The notes: generated by a model from the letters alone, not told the origin. Shown: positions 1 to 8,862, counted from the first letter of the stretch. The stretch: DNA of 64,000 nucleotides from Miltoncostaea sp050250915 (GCA_050250915.1 JBFWNT010000005.1:62001-126000); one strand, 5' to 3'. Numbers and translations are program-made.

Positions 1-83
1 GCCACCAGCTCGCGCAGCCGGGCGCCGTGGTCGCTCATCCACGCCAGGACGTCGCCGATGGCGGGGGCGTTCTCGATGCTCAC
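1..83 (-). CDS. Start of an unidentified protein, cut by the left window edge
   Basis: A GTG at 83 overlaps the TGA of the upstream HNH gene in a GTGA arrangement, and the frame stays open to the window edge, giving about 27 residues that begin VSIENAPAIGDVLAWM. The 4-base overlap suggests translational coupling with the HNH nuclease gene. Too little is visible to name a family. The start is inferred from the overlap alone. Confidence 0.45.
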   Translation of the reverse strand, partial: MSIENAPAIGDVLAWMSDHGARLRELV

Positions 84-595
84 CGCAGGCTCGCGCCCTT
101 CGCGCGGTTGCAGGGCGCGCACAGCACCTGGAGGTTCGCGGGGGTGGAGGAGCCCCCGAGGGCGACGGGGATCACGTGGTCGAACTGGAGCAGCTCCGCC
201 GACCCGCACGCCACGCACCGGCCGCCGTCGCGGCGGAAGACCTCCACGCGGACATCCTCCGGGATCGCCTCGCGCCGCGGGCCCTCCGCGGCGGCCTCGG
301 CCTCCATCAGGTCGCGGGCGCGGGCGATCCGCCTGCGCAGCCGCCGGTCGCGCTCGTGGACGAGGGCCTCGACCTCGTCGGCGGCCAGGCCGTCGTCCTC
401 CCAGAAGAAGCGGTCGCGGTACATCCACCATGTGCGCCGCTCGTCCTCGGCGACCGCCACCGGCATCCGCTCCTGCTCCCGGAGGATGGCGCGGTGGGCC
501 GCGGCCGAGATGAACGCGAACTCGCGGGTCCCGCTCACGAGCCGGCGTCGCATGAAGCCCCGCTCGTAGCGGGCGCCGGTGTCCTCGCGAAGCAT
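80..595 (-). CDS. HNH endonuclease family protein
   Basis: This 171-residue protein carries a C-terminal HNH module at about residues 125-170: a CVACGS knuckle, then FDHVIPVALGG with the catalytic histidine, then CAPCNRAKG. The two CxxC pairs would bind structural zinc. The first 100 residues are charged and helical and I do not recognise them. HNH proteins of this kind are metal-dependent DNA nucleases, but the cellular substrate cannot be told from sequence. A TAGCGT box lies 10 nt before the ATG. The next gene overlaps its stop by 4 bases. No restriction or phage partner genes are nearby. Confidence 0.85.
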   Translation of the reverse strand: MLREDTGARYERGFMRRRLVSGTREFAFISAAAHRAILREQERMPVAVAEDERRTWWMYRDRFFWEDDGLAADEVEALVHERDRRLRRRIARARDLMEAEAAAEGPRREAIPEDVRVEVFRRDGGRCVACGSAELLQFDHVIPVALGGSSTPANLQVLCAPCNRAKGASLR

Positions 596-646
596 GGTCC
601 GGTGGACGCTAGGGCAGCCACCGGACGCATCGTCACCGTCCCGTCG

Positions 647-793
647 TCAGCGCTCGTCGCGGCGGCGCCGGCGCTCCAGCAGCTCGGGCCGGGTGGCGTG
701 CACCGCGAACCACAGCGCCCCCACGATCCCGCCCGCGATGAGCGCCGTGGTGCCGATGAGGATGCCCGCGATCGTGTAGCCCGTCGCCATCAT
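647..793 (-). CDS. Small single-pass membrane protein (48 aa)
   Basis: The frame encodes 48 residues with one hydrophobic segment (about residues 7-31) followed by a basic tail rich in arginine ending RRRRRDER, so it should insert with the tail in the cytoplasm. TAGCAT lies 9 nt before the first of two consecutive ATG codons, matching the leaderless pattern in this window. I do not recognise a family. It stands alone between the HNH gene and a divergent J-domain gene. Confidence 0.6.
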   Translation of the reverse strand: MMATGYTIAGILIGTTALIAGGIVGALWFAVHATRPELLERRRRRDER

Positions 794-881
794 CGTCCGC
801 CCATGCTATCCGCCCGGTCAGGTCCGCGACCGTCCGCGCGGCGGGTGGCCCGCCGCGACCACCGTCGTACCGTCGGGGCCG

Positions 882-1193
882 ATGAACGTGACGACTGCAA
901 CGCAGGTGCTGGGGCTGCCGCCGCGGACGCCGGACCGGGATGACCTGGTCAGCGCGTGGCGCCGCTACGCGCGGGCGCACCACCCCGACCGCTGCCCGGG
1001 CGACCCGGGCGCCGCGTGGCGCTTCGCGACGGGCCGGGAGGCCTTCGAGATCCTCATCGACCGCGTCGTCGAGCCGGCCCCGGTCCCGCCGGTGGCGGCG
1101 TACGGCCGCACCGGGGTGGTCCGCGCGAACGACGCCGGGCGGGCGATCCCCTACGAGATGCGCCCCCTCCACACCCGGGAGTGGCGCGCCTGA
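882..1193 (+). CDS. J-domain (DnaJ-like) protein
   Basis: This 103-residue protein opens with a compact J domain: the sequence AWRRYARAHHPDRCPGD contains the HPD tripeptide needed to stimulate the ATPase of Hsp70 (DnaK). The usual helix IV and the zinc and C-terminal domains of DnaJ are absent, so it is a stand-alone J protein rather than DnaJ itself. TACCGT lies 8 nt before the ATG, which fits a leaderless transcript. The client or partner is unknown. The downstream amidotransferase gene begins 17 nt after the stop. Confidence 0.8.
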   Translation: MNVTTATQVLGLPPRTPDRDDLVSAWRRYARAHHPDRCPGDPGAAWRFATGREAFEILIDRVVEPAPVPPVAAYGRTGVVRANDAGRAIPYEMRPLHTREWRA

Positions 1194-1209
1194 CCGATAC
1201 CCTTCGGGC

Positions 1210-2013
1210 ATCGAGCGGCCCTCCGACACGCCCGTCATCGGCATCTGCTCCGCGGCCGAGCGCGCCCAGTGGTCCGTCTGGGACATGCCCGCCGCGCTGG
1301 TCGCGATGAACTACATCGAGCACGTGCAGCGCGCCGGCGGCGTCGCGGTGCTCATCCCGCCCGACCCCGTGCTCGCGGACGACCCGGGCCGCGTGCTGGA
1401 CCGCCTCGACGGCTTGCTTCTCGTGGGCGGCGCCGACGTCGGGGCCGCGGAGTACGGCGCGGAGCCCCACCCGCTGGCGGAGACGCCGGTGCCGCTGCGC
1501 GACGCCGTCGAGTCGGCACTGGCCCGCGAGGCGACGGCGCGCGGCCTGCCGGTGCTGGGGATCTGCCGGGGCGCGCAGGTCATCAACGTCGCCGCCGGCG
1601 GCACCCTGGTGCAGCACCTGCCCGACGTCCTCGGCAACGACGAGCACCGCCGCCGCGTGGGGCACTTCGAGGGGAACGAGCACGACGTGCGCATCGAGCC
1701 GGGCTCGCGGGCGATGGAGGCGGCGGGGGGCTCGCCGCACCGCGTCGTGTCCCACCACCACCAGGCGGTCGGCGAGGTCGGGGACGGCCTGCGCGTGACG
1801 GCGCGGTCGGACGCCGACGGGCTCCCCGAGGCCGTCGAGGGGGAGGGCGACGGCTGGCTCCTGGGGGTGCAGTGGCACCCGGAGGCCGACCCCGGCAGCG
1901 GCGTGATCGCCGCCCTGGTGGGCGCCGCGAGGGAGCGACGGCGAGAGGGCGCGGATCGAGGAGAAGGGGGCGACCCCTCGACCCTCGCCGCTCACCGTGA
2001 CGAACGGAGCTGA
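1210..2013 (+). CDS. Gamma-glutamyl-gamma-aminobutyrate hydrolase family (PuuD-like) class I amidotransferase
   Basis: The protein (267 aa from the proposed start) shows the class I glutamine amidotransferase fold: VIGICSAAER at the N-terminus, the nucleophile elbow GICRGAQVINV with the catalytic cysteine, and a late WHPE with the histidine and glutamate of the triad. The family hydrolyses gamma-glutamyl amides such as gamma-glutamyl-GABA in polyamine breakdown. The start is odd. No ATG, GTG, TTG or CTG occurs in frame between position 940 (inside the J-domain gene) and the conserved VIGIC. TACCCT followed 6 nt later by ATC at 1210 is the best candidate. The substrate is not certain because no other polyamine genes are adjacent. 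Confidence 0.85.
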   Translation: MERPSDTPVIGICSAAERAQWSVWDMPAALVAMNYIEHVQRAGGVAVLIPPDPVLADDPGRVLDRLDGLLLVGGADVGAAEYGAEPHPLAETPVPLRDAVESALAREATARGLPVLGICRGAQVINVAAGGTLVQHLPDVLGNDEHRRRVGHFEGNEHDVRIEPGSRAMEAAGGSPHRVVSHHHQAVGEVGDGLRVTARSDADGLPEAVEGEGDGWLLGVQWHPEADPGSGVIAALVGAARERRREGADRGEGGDPSTLAAHRDERS

Positions 2014-2170
2014 CCCGGTAGGCAGTGCACTCCACCCCGTCCGCACCCCCAGTCTCGACGGCGGGGTCGCCGCGTTCCTTGGCCGGGGGTACAGGCTTGC
2101 GGCACCGGGATTCCGCCCTGGCGGCGGCGTCTAGGCTCCTCCCGGCGGACCGTCGAAGGGGGAGGTCGGG

Positions 2171-2854
2171 ATGGACATCACGGTGCGGCACGCGCCCAGC
2201 TTCTCGGTGGGGCGCTGCACCATGGCGGGCGGCGAGGTGCTGCGCGTCGAGGCCGGCGCGATGATGGCCACGTCGGACGGCGTCGGCATCGAATCCGGCA
2301 TGCAGGGCGGGCTCATGAAGTCGCTCCGCCGCGGAGTGCTGGGCGGAGAGTCCTTCTTCCTCACCACCTACACGGCCCCGGACGGCGGGGGCTGGGTGGA
2401 CGTCGCGGCCCACCTGCCGGGGGACATGACCACCGTGGAGGTCCACGAGCAGCCGGTCTTCATCCAGCGCGGCTCGTACATCGCGTCCGCGCAGGGCGTC
2501 GAGATCGACACCAAGTGGGGCGGCGTCAAGTCGCTGTTCGGCGGCGAGGGCGGGTTCCTGCTGCGGGCGACCGGCCAGGGGACGGTGGTGCTCGGCTGCT
2601 ACGGCGCCCTCGACCGCATCCGCCTTGCGGACGGGGAGCGGGTGACCATCGACTCCGGCCACATGGTCGCGTTCGACGAAGGCGTCACGTTCCGGCTGCG
2701 CCGCGCCGCCGAGGGCAAGACCATCCAGAGCATGAAGAGCGGGGAGGGCTTCGTCTTCGACTTCGACGGCCCGGGCGAGGTGATGGTGCAGAGCCGCAAC
2801 CCGAACGCCCTCATCGAGTGGCTCACCACCGTGCTGCCCTTCTCCCGGAGCTAG
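2171..2854 (+). CDS. AIM24 / TIGR00266 family protein
   Basis: This 227-residue, glycine-rich beta protein matches the AIM24 family along its length (for example GGEVLRVEAGAMMA near the start and GSYIASAQGVEIDTKWGG in the middle). Family members form a double-stranded beta-helix-like fold. The bacterial role is not established, and the mitochondrial AIM24 homologue affects inner-membrane organisation. A strong GGGGGAGG ribosome site sits about 8 nt before the ATG, with a TAGGCT box further up, so this gene is not leaderless. Its stop shares a CTAG with the convergent proline-repeat gene. Confidence 0.85.
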   Translation: MDITVRHAPSFSVGRCTMAGGEVLRVEAGAMMATSDGVGIESGMQGGLMKSLRRGVLGGESFFLTTYTAPDGGGWVDVAAHLPGDMTTVEVHEQPVFIQRGSYIASAQGVEIDTKWGGVKSLFGGEGGFLLRATGQGTVVLGCYGALDRIRLADGERVTIDSGHMVAFDEGVTFRLRRAAEGKTIQSMKSGEGFVFDFDGPGEVMVQSRNPNALIEWLTTVLPFSRS

Positions 2855-3705
2855 TCCCCGCCGCCGCAGCCGCCGGTGTCGGGCGCGTCCCTCCCGGGCG
2901 CGCCCTTCCCGGGGATGCCCTTCCCGGGGATGCCCTTCCCGGGCGCGTCCACGTCGTCCGCGGGCGGGTCGTAAACGGGCGGCTCCTTCACCGGCGGATC
3001 CTCGACCGGCGGTCCCTTCACGGGCGGCTCCTTGACCGGCGGCTCCTTCACGGGCGGCTCTTTCACCGGTGGCTCCTTCACCGGCGGCTCCTTGACCGGC
3101 GGCTCCTTCACCGGTGGCTCCTTCACGGGCGGCTCCTTGACCGGCGGCTCCTTGACCGGCGGCTCCTCGGCGGGCGGGTCCGTGACGGGGGGCTCCGCGA
3201 TCGGGGGCTCGACCACCGGCACGGTGACCGGCGGGGTCACCGCCGGCTCGGTGACGGGCGCCGTGACCTGCGGCGCGGGGGAGCCGGCGACGGGGGCGTC
3301 CACCGGCGTGGAGGGCGTCGCGACCGGCGCGGGCGGGGGCGACGTCCTGCGGGGCGCCGGCTCGGCGACCGGGCGCAGGCGCCGTGGTGCCGCCACGCGC
3401 GGCGCGGCGGGGGTGGCCTGGTCCTCGGGCGGCGCGGCCGCGACGGTCCGCGGGGCGGGCTCACGGACGGCCGGAACGGCCTGATCGGCGGCCGCGGACG
3501 GTGTCGCGGCGCGGGCCGGCGCGGGGGCGCGCGGGCGCGACGGGACGGTCGTGACGGCGGACTGGTCGGGCACCACCACCCGCAGGCTCGGATGCGCCTG
3601 CCGGTCGCCCCCGCCCGTGAGCGCCAGCGCCAGCCCCAGGAGCCCCGCGACCGCCAGCCCCGCCACCCCGGCCGCCACCAGGGCGAGCCGGCGCGCCGGC
3701 GTCAT
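2851..3705 (-). CDS. Membrane-anchored proline-rich repeat protein (PPVKE repeats)
   Basis: The 284-residue protein starts with MTPARRLALVAAG, a basic stretch and one membrane-spanning or uncleaved signal segment. A long Ala/Pro-rich linker follows, then a run of PPVxx pentapeptides, mostly PPVKE, and a C-terminal GKGIPGKG repeat ending in TGGCGGGD. Such K/E-P repeats form stiff extended rods, so a wall-spanning role is likely. The ATG overlaps the stop of the upstream c-di-GMP protein in an ATGA, implying co-translation. No catalytic domain is visible. I chose the internal ATG because the longer frame merely shadows the upstream gene. Confidence 0.8.
   Translation of the reverse strand: MTPARRLALVAAGVAGLAVAGLLGLALALTGGGDRQAHPSLRVVVPDQSAVTTVPSRPRAPAPARAATPSAAADQAVPAVREPAPRTVAAAPPEDQATPAAPRVAAPRRLRPVAEPAPRRTSPPPAPVATPSTPVDAPVAGSPAPQVTAPVTEPAVTPPVTVPVVEPPIAEPPVTDPPAEEPPVKEPPVKEPPVKEPPVKEPPVKEPPVKEPPVKEPPVKEPPVKEPPVKGPPVEDPPVKEPPVYDPPADDVDAPGKGIPGKGIPGKGAPGRDAPDTGGCGGGD
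3009..3172 (-). repeat. 15-bp tandem repeats encoding PPVKE units
   Basis: About ten near-identical 15-bp units of the type GGCGGCTCCTTSAC (plus strand) lie head to tail inside the proline-repeat gene. Units differ mainly at synonymous positions, so the protein repeat is kept while the DNA drifts. Unit number may vary between strains by slippage or recombination. Confidence 0.85.
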
Positions 3706-5993
3706 GCGCCTCCCCGCACGCGGGCGAGCGCCTCGACCGCGGGGGGCCAGAACTGGCTGCCCGCGCAGGCGCGGCACTCGGCGAGGGCCTCGGCGGGCGT
3801 CGCGCGCGTGGTCGAATAGGGGCGATCGGAGGTCATGACGTCCCAGGCGTCGGCGAGGGCGAGGATGCGTGCGCCCTCCGGGCAGTCCTCCGCCAGGAGG
3901 CCGTCAGGATATCCGGTGCCGTCCCAGCGCTCGTGGTGGGACCGTACCCAGCGGACCTGCTCGGGGGTGAGCGCCTCGTCGACGATTCGTGCACCCACCG
4001 TGGAATGCTCCTGCACCACGGCCCGCTCGTCCGGCTCCAGGGGCCGGGGGGCGAACAGCACGGCGTCCGGGACCACGATCTTGCCGACGTCGTGGACGAG
4101 CCCCGCCTCGCGCAGCAGCGCCGCGCGCTCGGTGCTCCAGCCGAGCTCCTCGGCGATCTCGGCGCAGAGGTCGCCGACGCGCTCCGAGTGGCGCCGGGTG
4201 GACGGATCCTTGGCGTCGACCACCCGCGCCAGCAGCCGCACGCTCACCAGGGCCTGCTGGCGATCCAGCCGATCGGCCTGGTCGCGGGCCGAGAGGGGCT
4301 CCGGCGCGTCCGGCGTCCAGCGCACCACCCGGTCGCGGCCGCGGTGCTTCGCCCAGTAGAGCGCCCCGTCCGCCAGCCGGTACAGCGTCGCCGCGTCCTC
4401 GGCGTGCGTCATGTCGCACACGCCGGCCGACACCGTCATGCGCCCCACGGCGGGGAAGTCGGTGGCGGCGATGGCGCGCCGGATGCGCTCGGCGGCGCGC
4501 AGCGCCTCGTCCACGTCGGCGTCGGGCAGGAGCATCGCGAACTCCTCGCCGCCGACCCGGGCGATCAGCTCGCCGCTGCGGGTCTCCTGGCGCATCACCG
4601 ATGCCGCGTGCTCCAGCACGCGGTCGCCGGTCTGGTGCCCGTGCTGGTCGTTCACCCGCTTGAAGTGGTCGAGGTCCATCAGCACCAGGGCCACGCCGCG
4701 GCCGGTGCGCTTCGCCCGCCCCACCTCCGCGGCCAGGCGCTCGTGGAAGGTCCGGTGGTTCGCCAGGCCGGTCAGCGGGTCGACGGCAGCCATCTGCTCC
4801 GCGGCCGCCAGGCTCGCGAGCGTCTGCGTCTCGAGCCGCTTGCGGGCGCTGACGTCCCGGAACGTGATCACGGCGCCGGAGCCGCCGTCGTCGGCGAGCG
4901 GCGTGGTGGTGAACTCGACGGAGAAGATCGAGCCGTCGGGGCGCGCGATGTCGACCTCCCCCGACTCGGGGCGGCCGGCGCGCAGGGCGGCGTCGGGGGA
5001 GGGCAGGCCGGTCTCGACGATCGGCCGGCCGGCGATCGACTCCGCGGTGCGCCCCAGCATCCGGGCGGCCGCGGGGTTGACGAACCGGGCGCGGCCGTCG
5101 GGGGCGGCGCTCACGATGCCGTCGCCCGCGGAGGACAGGATCAGGTCGTGGCGCACCTGCAGGCGCGCCAGCTCGCCGCGCGCCGTGCGCTCGCGCCCGG
5201 CCGACTCCACGAACAGCAGCGTCACCACCGCCGCCAGCAGCAGCCCGCCCAGGGCGATCGACACCGGCACGACGTACGACGCGTCGCCGGCCCCCTCCAG
5301 GGCGACGGCCAGGTGGCGGCCGGCGATGTCGATGCCCGCCTGCGCCGGCTGCGCGGTGGCGGGGCCGGCGTCCTCCACGCTCACGTTGACCCCCGCGGGC
5401 AGCTCGGCCGACGCGGCGCTCGCGAACGCCGGCACCGACACCACGGCGCTCACGAAGCCGCGCAGCGCCGCGCGGCGCTCGGCCGGGGTGGTGAGGCGCG
5501 CGCCGGCGCGGTAGACGGGCGCCACCATCACGGCCTCCGTGCCGCCGCTCGACTCGATCGGCGCCGAGAGCCGCGTCTCCTGGCCGTCGCGCGCCGCGGC
5601 GAGCTCCGCCGCCGCCTCCGCGCTGCCGAGCGGGTCGGGCGTCCCGTCGCCGGCGGTCAGCACGGGCGTGGGCGGGCCCGCCACGGGCCCCTCGCTCCAC
5701 GCGAGCGCCTGGAGCGCCGGCTCGCGCGCCAGCATGGCCGCCGTGAAGCGGTCGAAGTCGGCCGCCGTCACGTCCGACGACGACTCGAAGTAGGCCCGCA
5801 GGTCGTCGACCGTGTTGCGCGCCGTCTCCACCTCGGTCGCGAGCGCCCCCACGGCGCGCCCCGCGAGGGCGTCGCGGTCGCGGTCGGCGTCCCGATTCGC
5901 GTCGCTCACCGCCGCCGCCGTCGCCAGCGCGGTCGCCACCAGGATCGCCGCGACCGCGGCGACACCCAGCCATGTGATCGTCCGTCCCCTCAG
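3702..5993 (-). CDS. Membrane c-di-GMP protein: extracytoplasmic sensor - PAS - GGDEF - HD-GYP
   Basis: After an N-terminal membrane segment comes a CHASE-like outer domain, a second membrane segment near residues 245-265, a PAS domain, a GGDEF domain with RVGGEEF near residue 478, and an HD-GYP domain with HDVGK near 633 and HHERWDGTGYP near 683. GGDEF makes and HD-GYP breaks cyclic di-GMP, and both sites look intact. The GTG at 5939 would cut the first membrane segment in half. The frame is open upstream with no ATG, GTG or TTG, so a CTG at 5993 (reading LRGRTITWLG) is proposed. It is coupled to the proline-repeat gene by an ATGA overlap, suggesting control of a surface function. Confidence 0.88.
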   Translation of the reverse strand: MRGRTITWLGVAAVAAILVATALATAAAVSDANRDADRDRDALAGRAVGALATEVETARNTVDDLRAYFESSSDVTAADFDRFTAAMLAREPALQALAWSEGPVAGPPTPVLTAGDGTPDPLGSAEAAAELAAARDGQETRLSAPIESSGGTEAVMVAPVYRAGARLTTPAERRAALRGFVSAVVSVPAFASAASAELPAGVNVSVEDAGPATAQPAQAGIDIAGRHLAVALEGAGDASYVVPVSIALGGLLLAAVVTLLFVESAGRERTARGELARLQVRHDLILSSAGDGIVSAAPDGRARFVNPAAARMLGRTAESIAGRPIVETGLPSPDAALRAGRPESGEVDIARPDGSIFSVEFTTTPLADDGGSGAVITFRDVSARKRLETQTLASLAAAEQMAAVDPLTGLANHRTFHERLAAEVGRAKRTGRGVALVLMDLDHFKRVNDQHGHQTGDRVLEHAASVMRQETRSGELIARVGGEEFAMLLPDADVDEALRAAERIRRAIAATDFPAVGRMTVSAGVCDMTHAEDAATLYRLADGALYWAKHRGRDRVVRWTPDAPEPLSARDQADRLDRQQALVSVRLLARVVDAKDPSTRRHSERVGDLCAEIAEELGWSTERAALLREAGLVHDVGKIVVPDAVLFAPRPLEPDERAVVQEHSTVGARIVDEALTPEQVRWVRSHHERWDGTGYPDGLLAEDCPEGARILALADAWDVMTSDRPYSTTRATPAEALAECRACAGSQFWPPAVEALARVRGGA

Positions 5994-6064
5994 CGGCCGC
6001 TCCGCAATCGACCGGTCAGCGTCAGGAAGTGTGGCAGGTGGCGGGCGTCCCTATCCTGGGCCGG

Positions 6065-6739
6065 GTGCTGGCGCTGCTGGACATCGACGGGACCCTGCTC
6101 ATCGGGCGCCCCCACGCCCACACCGAGGCCCTCGCAGCGGCCGCCGTGGACGTCTTCGCGGTGCCCGCCACGCAGGACGACATCGTGGCGATCGCCCCCG
6201 CCGGCAGGACCGACCGCGAGATCGCCCGCCTGGTGCTGCGGCGCCACGGCGTGGACGACGACCGCATCACCGCCGGGCTGCCCGCGTGGATGGCGCGCGC
6301 GTGCGAGCTGTACCCCGCGCTGGAGCAGCTCCACCCGCCGCCGGTGGCGGCGCCCGGCGCGGCGGACGGGCTCGGGGCGCTGCACGCCGACGGCGTCACG
6401 CTGGCGCTGCTGACCGGCAACCTGGAGCCCATCGCGCACGCCAAGATGGCGGCCGCCGGGCTGGGGGACTGGTTCCCCCGCGGGCGGGGCGCGTTCGGCT
6501 CGGACGACGACCGCCGCGAGGCGCTGGTGCCCGTCGCCGTGGCCCGCGACGGCGGCGACCCCGACGTGGTGGTCGTCGGCGACACGCCCCGCGACATCGC
6601 GTGCGCCGTGGCCGGCGGCGCCCGGTGCGTGGCGGTCACGACGGGCCTCCACGGCGCGGACGACCTCGCCGCCGCCGACGCGGTGGCCGACGGCCTGCCC
6701 GCGGCCGCCGCGGTCATCCGCGGCTGGCGGACCGGCTAG
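6065..6739 (+). CDS. HAD-superfamily hydrolase (phosphatase-like)
   Basis: The 224-residue protein has the four HAD motifs: LLDIDGTLL with the nucleophilic aspartate near the start, LLTGN (motif II), a lysine in AHAKMAAAGL (motif III) and VVVGDTPRDIACA (motif IV). A helical cap lies between motifs I and II, as in phosphoglycolate phosphatase relatives. The substrate is unknown. The GTG at 6065 is preferred because TATCCT lies 7 nt upstream and the longer form adds only unconserved residues. Its stop shares CTAG with the convergent lipoprotein gene. Confidence 0.85.
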   Translation: MLALLDIDGTLLIGRPHAHTEALAAAAVDVFAVPATQDDIVAIAPAGRTDREIARLVLRRHGVDDDRITAGLPAWMARACELYPALEQLHPPPVAAPGAADGLGALHADGVTLALLTGNLEPIAHAKMAAAGLGDWFPRGRGAFGSDDDRREALVPVAVARDGGDPDVVVVGDTPRDIACAVAGGARCVAVTTGLHGADDLAAADAVADGLPAAAAVIRGWRTG

Positions 6740-7101
6740 AAGCCGGCGGCGCGCGCGGCGGCGTCGTAGGCGGCGATCTCGCAGTCCGTCCGGCGCTCCA
6801 CCACGGCGCGGATCGGCTGGCCGTCGATGGTCCCCTGCACCTGCAGGCGGCGGTCGCCGCCGTCGGCGGGCGAGCACGTGCGGGGATCGTCGGCGGCCGC
6901 GACCGCCGCGATCACGCCGGCGCACGCGTCGTGGTCGGCGATCGCGCAGTCCAGGTCCACCCGGAACGGGCCGGCGTCGCCGCCCTCGGCGATCACGCTG
7001 AGCCGGTCGGGCGGCGTGGCGCCGGTCCGCTCGGCCGCGCCGGTCCCGCCGCACCCCGCGGCGAGCAGCGTGAGGGCGGCGACGGCGGCCCCGGCGCTCA
7101 A
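6736..7101 (-). CDS. Small putative lipoprotein
   Basis: From a TTG at 7101 the frame encodes 121 residues with a lipoprotein signal (hydrophobic stretch ending LTLLAAGC), so the cysteine would be lipidated. The mature part has three more cysteines (DLDCAIADHDACAG, RTCSP, TDCEIAAYD) that could form disulfides. No family is recognised. The longer frame upstream has low-complexity shadow sequence and no better start. The gene is divergent from a zinc-ribbon gene and convergent with the HAD gene. Confidence 0.65.
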   Translation of the reverse strand: MSAGAAVAALTLLAAGCGGTGAAERTGATPPDRLSVIAEGGDAGPFRVDLDCAIADHDACAGVIAAVAAADDPRTCSPADGGDRRLQVQGTIDGQPIRAVVERRTDCEIAAYDAAARAAGF

Positions 7102-7109
7102 GAGCCGCC

Positions 7110-7442
7110 GTGCCGATGACGACGACCCGCCCTGTGAGCCCTCCGACCGCAATGGACCTCCTGTCGGGCCTCGCGCCGCGCACGCCGCGCCGCCGCCCCG
7201 CGGAGGCGCGGCCGCACATGGCGACCTGGTGCGAGCGTTGCGGAGCACCCCGCAACCTGGGCCGGCGCGACTGCCCCGGCTGCGCGCTGCTCGCCGACTC
7301 GCGTGAGCGCATCGTGACCTATCTCGCGCGCCACGGCATGCCGCCCGGTGGCCCCGTCGAGCTGGCGCGGCTGGCCGACGTGCCGCTGCGGGCCGTGGGG
7401 GCGATGATGGCCGAGGGCCGCGACGCCCGGGCCGCCCGCTAG
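7110..7442 (+). CDS. Small zinc-ribbon protein with a helical C-terminal domain
   Basis: Up to 110 residues, with a treble-clef or ribbon motif CERCGAPRNLGRRDCPGC and then a short helical region (RERIVTYLARHGMPPGG) that could be a winged-helix or DNA-binding piece. The family is not recognised. The start is uncertain: GTG 7110, ATG 7116, ATG 7152 and ATG 7218 are all in frame, and only the part from 7218 is clearly conserved in style. Its stop overlaps the pyruvate kinase stop in CTAG. Confidence 0.6.
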   Translation: MPMTTTRPVSPPTAMDLLSGLAPRTPRRRPAEARPHMATWCERCGAPRNLGRRDCPGCALLADSRERIVTYLARHGMPPGGPVELARLADVPLRAVGAMMAEGRDARAAR

Positions 7443-8854
7443 GGGATCGTCCGCACCGCCAGGAAGCTGGTCTCGGACGGGCCCGCCGCCGGGGGGCCGT
7501 AGGCGAGCACCACCACGTCGCCGGTCTTCAGGTCGGCGATCCGCATCGCGCGCTTGATCATGGTGTGGCGGTGCTGCTCCAGGGTCGAGGCCCGCGGCGG
7601 CAGCCAGCCGGGCACCACGCCCCACTCGAGGGCGAGCTGGCGGCGCACCCGCTCGTCCTCGGACAGGGCGATCACCCGCAGGCGCGGGCGGTACTTGGCC
7701 GCGGCGCGGGCGGCGCCGCCGCTGACGGTGGAGACGATCAGCGCGACGGCGTCGACCTGCTGCGCCAGGTGGACGGCGGCCTGCATCACCGCCTCGGGAC
7801 GGCTCGTGGTGGGGGACATCACGTCGACCGACACCGGGAACCCGCGCTCCGCCTCGGTCGCGATCGACGCCATCGCGGCGACCGCCTCGACCGGGAAGCG
7901 CCCGACCGTGGTCTCGCCGGAGAGCATCACCGCCGACGTGCCGTCCAGGATCGCGTTGGCCACGTCGGTGGCCTCCGCGCGGGTGGGCTCGGGCTGCTCG
8001 ATCATCGACTCGAGCATCTGGGTGGCGGTGATCACCAGCTTGCCCTGGGCCTCGGCCCGGCGGATCACGTCCTTCTGGATCAGGGGGACGCGCTCGACGC
8101 CCGCCTCCACCCCCAGGTCGCCGCGGGCCACCATGACCCCGTCCGAGACGTCCACGATCTCGTCGAGCGCCTCGTAGGCCTCCACCTTCTCGATCTTCGC
8201 GATCACGCGCGCCTGGGAGCCGAGGGCGTCCATCGCGCCGCGCAGGCGCCGCACGTCCTGGCCGGAGCGCACGAACGAGAGCGCCACCAGGTCGGCGTTC
8301 ATCTCCACCCCGACCGCGAGGTCGGCGAGGTCCCGCTCGCCCAGCACGGGCGCAGGCGTCGCGACGTAGGTGCAGAAGATGCCCTTGCGGGGGGCGATCG
8401 CGCCGGGGCGCTGGCACACCGCGGTCACGAGGCCCTCGGCGGGGTTCGCCATGACCACCCGGAAGCGGGGGGTGCCGTCGCCGATCACGATCTCGGAGCG
8501 GCCGACGCTGACGGCGTCGGCGAAGCCCGGCCAGTCCACCGGCACGGCGCCGCTCGGCACCTCCTCGCCCGAGGCGAAGACCACCGACTCGCCGGGCGTC
8601 ACCTGGCGGGGCCGGACACCGGTGCCGAGGCGCATCTTGGGCCCGGCCAGGTCCAGCAGCAGCGCGAGCGGCCGCCCGGCGCGGGTGGCGGCGGCGCGCA
8701 GGGCGCCGGCGCGCATGCGCCAGGACTCCGGCGTGTCGTGCGCGCAGTTGATGCGGCCCCCGTCCATCCCGGCGGCGACCATGGCGTCGAGGCGCTTGGG
8801 GTCGTCGGTGGCCGGTCCGAGGGTCGCGAGGATCTTCGTCCGGCGGATTGCCAC
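7439..8854 (-). CDS. pyk: Pyruvate kinase
   Basis: This 471-residue enzyme converts phosphoenolpyruvate and ADP to pyruvate and ATP, the last step of glycolysis. It shows KILATLGPATDD at the N-terminus, an LLDLAGPKMRLG segment, the metal-binding region GVMVARGDLGVE and the family signature ITATQMLESM. The usual R-x-N-x-S-H-G near residue 34 reads RINCAHD, so the Arg, Asn and His remain but the Ser/Gly pair is changed. A GTG start lies 8 nt after TAGGGT. The divergent APH-like gene uses a -10 box that shares its TA. Confidence 0.93.
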   Translation of the reverse strand: MAIRRTKILATLGPATDDPKRLDAMVAAGMDGGRINCAHDTPESWRMRAGALRAAATRAGRPLALLLDLAGPKMRLGTGVRPRQVTPGESVVFASGEEVPSGAVPVDWPGFADAVSVGRSEIVIGDGTPRFRVVMANPAEGLVTAVCQRPGAIAPRKGIFCTYVATPAPVLGERDLADLAVGVEMNADLVALSFVRSGQDVRRLRGAMDALGSQARVIAKIEKVEAYEALDEIVDVSDGVMVARGDLGVEAGVERVPLIQKDVIRRAEAQGKLVITATQMLESMIEQPEPTRAEATDVANAILDGTSAVMLSGETTVGRFPVEAVAAMASIATEAERGFPVSVDVMSPTTSRPEAVMQAAVHLAQQVDAVALIVSTVSGGAARAAAKYRPRLRVIALSEDERVRRQLALEWGVVPGWLPPRASTLEQHRHTMIKRAMRIADLKTGDVVVLAYGPPAAGPSETSFLAVRTIP

Positions 8855-8862
8855 GGACGGAC

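Noticed and set aside
3009..3172. Regular short repeats that could suggest a CRISPR array.
   Set aside because: Units are 15 bp without unique spacers, stay in frame, and encode PPVKE pentapeptides inside a membrane-anchored protein gene.
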